The notes below the pieces were generated by a model that was given only the letters and a program-made list of their open reading frames with translations, did not search any database and was not told where the DNA came from. From positions 181,194-245,193 of the forward strand of contig BTUW01000004.1 in the NCBI GenBank assembly GCA_045863055.1: a DNA stretch of 64,000 nt, written 5' to 3'. A program made the position numbers and the translations under genes. This stretch comes from UTCHB3 sp008363265 (lineage in GTDB: Bacteria; Bacteroidota; Ignavibacteria; Ignavibacteriales; Ignavibacteriaceae). Below are positions 63,345-64,000 of this stretch, piece by piece. Position 1 is the stretch's first letter. Each line of letters begins with the position of its first letter.

Positions 63345-64000
63345 ATTCTCCGAAAACGCTTGCCATCACACCGCCATCCACAGCGATGGTCTGACCTGTA
63401 ATGTAAGACGAAATATCCATCGCCAGAAATGCCACCAGGGCTGAAACCTCATCGGCTGTACCGACCCGGTTCAATGGTGTTCGCTTGATGATCCGCTGAT
63501 ACCTCTCCTCATCTGCAAGATAACCTTCGGTAAGGGGTGTCTTTATAAACCAGGGAAGTATCGCATTTACCCGGATCTTGTATATGCCCCACTCGGCAGC
63601 GAGCGACTTGGTGAACTGGTTCATCGCTGATTTCGCAGAAGCGTAGGGGAAGCCTGTTCCCACATCTAGCACCGAAGCGATCGAGCTGATATTTACGATC
63701 GAACCGCCGTCGGAGAGGCGCAGAAGAGGAAGAAGGCCGCGGCAGAAATCCACGGTCGCGAAATAGTTAAGCTCAAAGAGCTGGCGGATCTCTTCATCCG
63801 AGTACTCGAACGATTTCTTCCGGATATTGGTGCCCGCGTTGTTAACGAGGATATCAAGTTTCTGGAGTTTCTTACCGAGAATCTTTATCACTTCCTGACG
63901 CGAATCTTTTAGCGACACATCGCACACGAATGCCTCAAGGTTTTCACCTTTGAAGCGGTCGAGGATCAGCGCCACATTATCCTCACTCCGGGAGATCGTG
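63343..64000 (-). CDS. SDR family oxidoreductase, 5' partial
   Basis: The frame is open to the right window edge; the residues before the first possible start (T-I-S-R-S-E-D-N) fit the strand after the TGxxxGIG motif, which is therefore outside the window. Visible: NNAGTN, the serine in NISSIAS, catalytic Y-A-S-A-K and the ITGQTIAVDGG tail. Classical SDR of the gluconate 5-dehydrogenase or tropinone reductase-like type. Substrate unknown. Confidence 0.9.
   Translation of the reverse strand, partial: TISRSEDNVALILDRFKGENLEAFVCDVSLKDSRQEVIKILGKKLQKLDILVNNAGTNIRKKSFEYSDEEIRQLFELNYFATVDFCRGLLPLLRLSDGGSIVNISSIASVLDVGTGFPYASAKSAMNQFTKSLAAEWGIYKIRVNAILPWFIKTPLTEGYLADEERYQRIIKRTPLNRVGTADEVSALVAFLAMDISSYITGQTIAVDGGVMASVFGE

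Overview
The window looks like a metagenome-derived scaffold from the Bacteroidota/Chlorobiota/Ignavibacteriota group, most likely Ignavibacteriota. Three secreted proteins end in the 'QNYPNPFNP' type C-terminal sorting domain of type IX secretion, which is typical there. Several promoters fit the TTTG-N19-TAnnTTTG pattern of this group. A 100-N gap sits between two identical 55-bp ends. That assignment is inference from sequence style, not from a marker tree.

Layout. 1-3.8 kb: carboxypeptidase (5' partial), D-Ala-D-Ala dipeptidase, PAS histidine kinase. 3.8-4.9 kb: an initiator tRNA locus with a decayed upstream copy, a GIY-YIG gene and three 106-bp tandem units made of a tRNA 3' fragment plus terminator. 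4.9-11 kb: a secreted beta-propeller, then a minus-strand run (methyltransferase, aminotransferase, YjbR, M1 peptidase). 11.2-17.9 kb: the most striking locus, one 1403-residue protein joining a CopA-type Cu+ ATPase to an ethylene-receptor-like membrane domain, PAS and histidine kinase, followed by a response regulator and a REC-PAS-HK-REC hybrid kinase. 17.9-19.8 kb: an AbiEii-type toxin/antitoxin pair between twin palindromes.

19.9-37.6 kb: sugar-phosphate mutase, endonuclease III, YefM/YoeB-like pair, two RHS-like secreted paralogues, PdxJ, two T9SS substrates, an FGE-fold protein, prolyl oligopeptidase, a frameshifted AlbA_2 gene and a class V aminotransferase. 37.7-50 kb: a peptidoglycan-recycling set (BadF-type sugar kinase, AmpG-like permease, NagZ-serine hydrolase fusion), purine permease, Era, DMT permease, acylphosphatase, IspF, Lnt. 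50-60.5 kb: lipoprotein, M48 protease, LEA14-like protein, FHA-FHA-ABC transporter, then three tandem Ser/Thr kinases each carrying a C-terminal FGE/C-type-lectin domain. 60.5-64 kb: GxxExxY protein, scaffold gap, phosphomannomutase, zinc-ribbon protein, SDR (partial).

How the parts fit. In plants the copper ATPase RAN1 supplies the Cu(I) that ethylene receptors need; here the same two functions are on one polypeptide, which suggests a copper-loaded small-molecule sensor feeding the adjacent response regulator and hybrid kinase. The FHA-ABC transporter and the kinases probably form a phospho-Thr signalling group. Non-coding DNA is rich in structured repeats: GCCGCGGC-core palindromes, 8-bp-period inverted-repeat islands, 'CTGAATCAGGATT' repeats, and a shared AAGGCTGCC terminator family.
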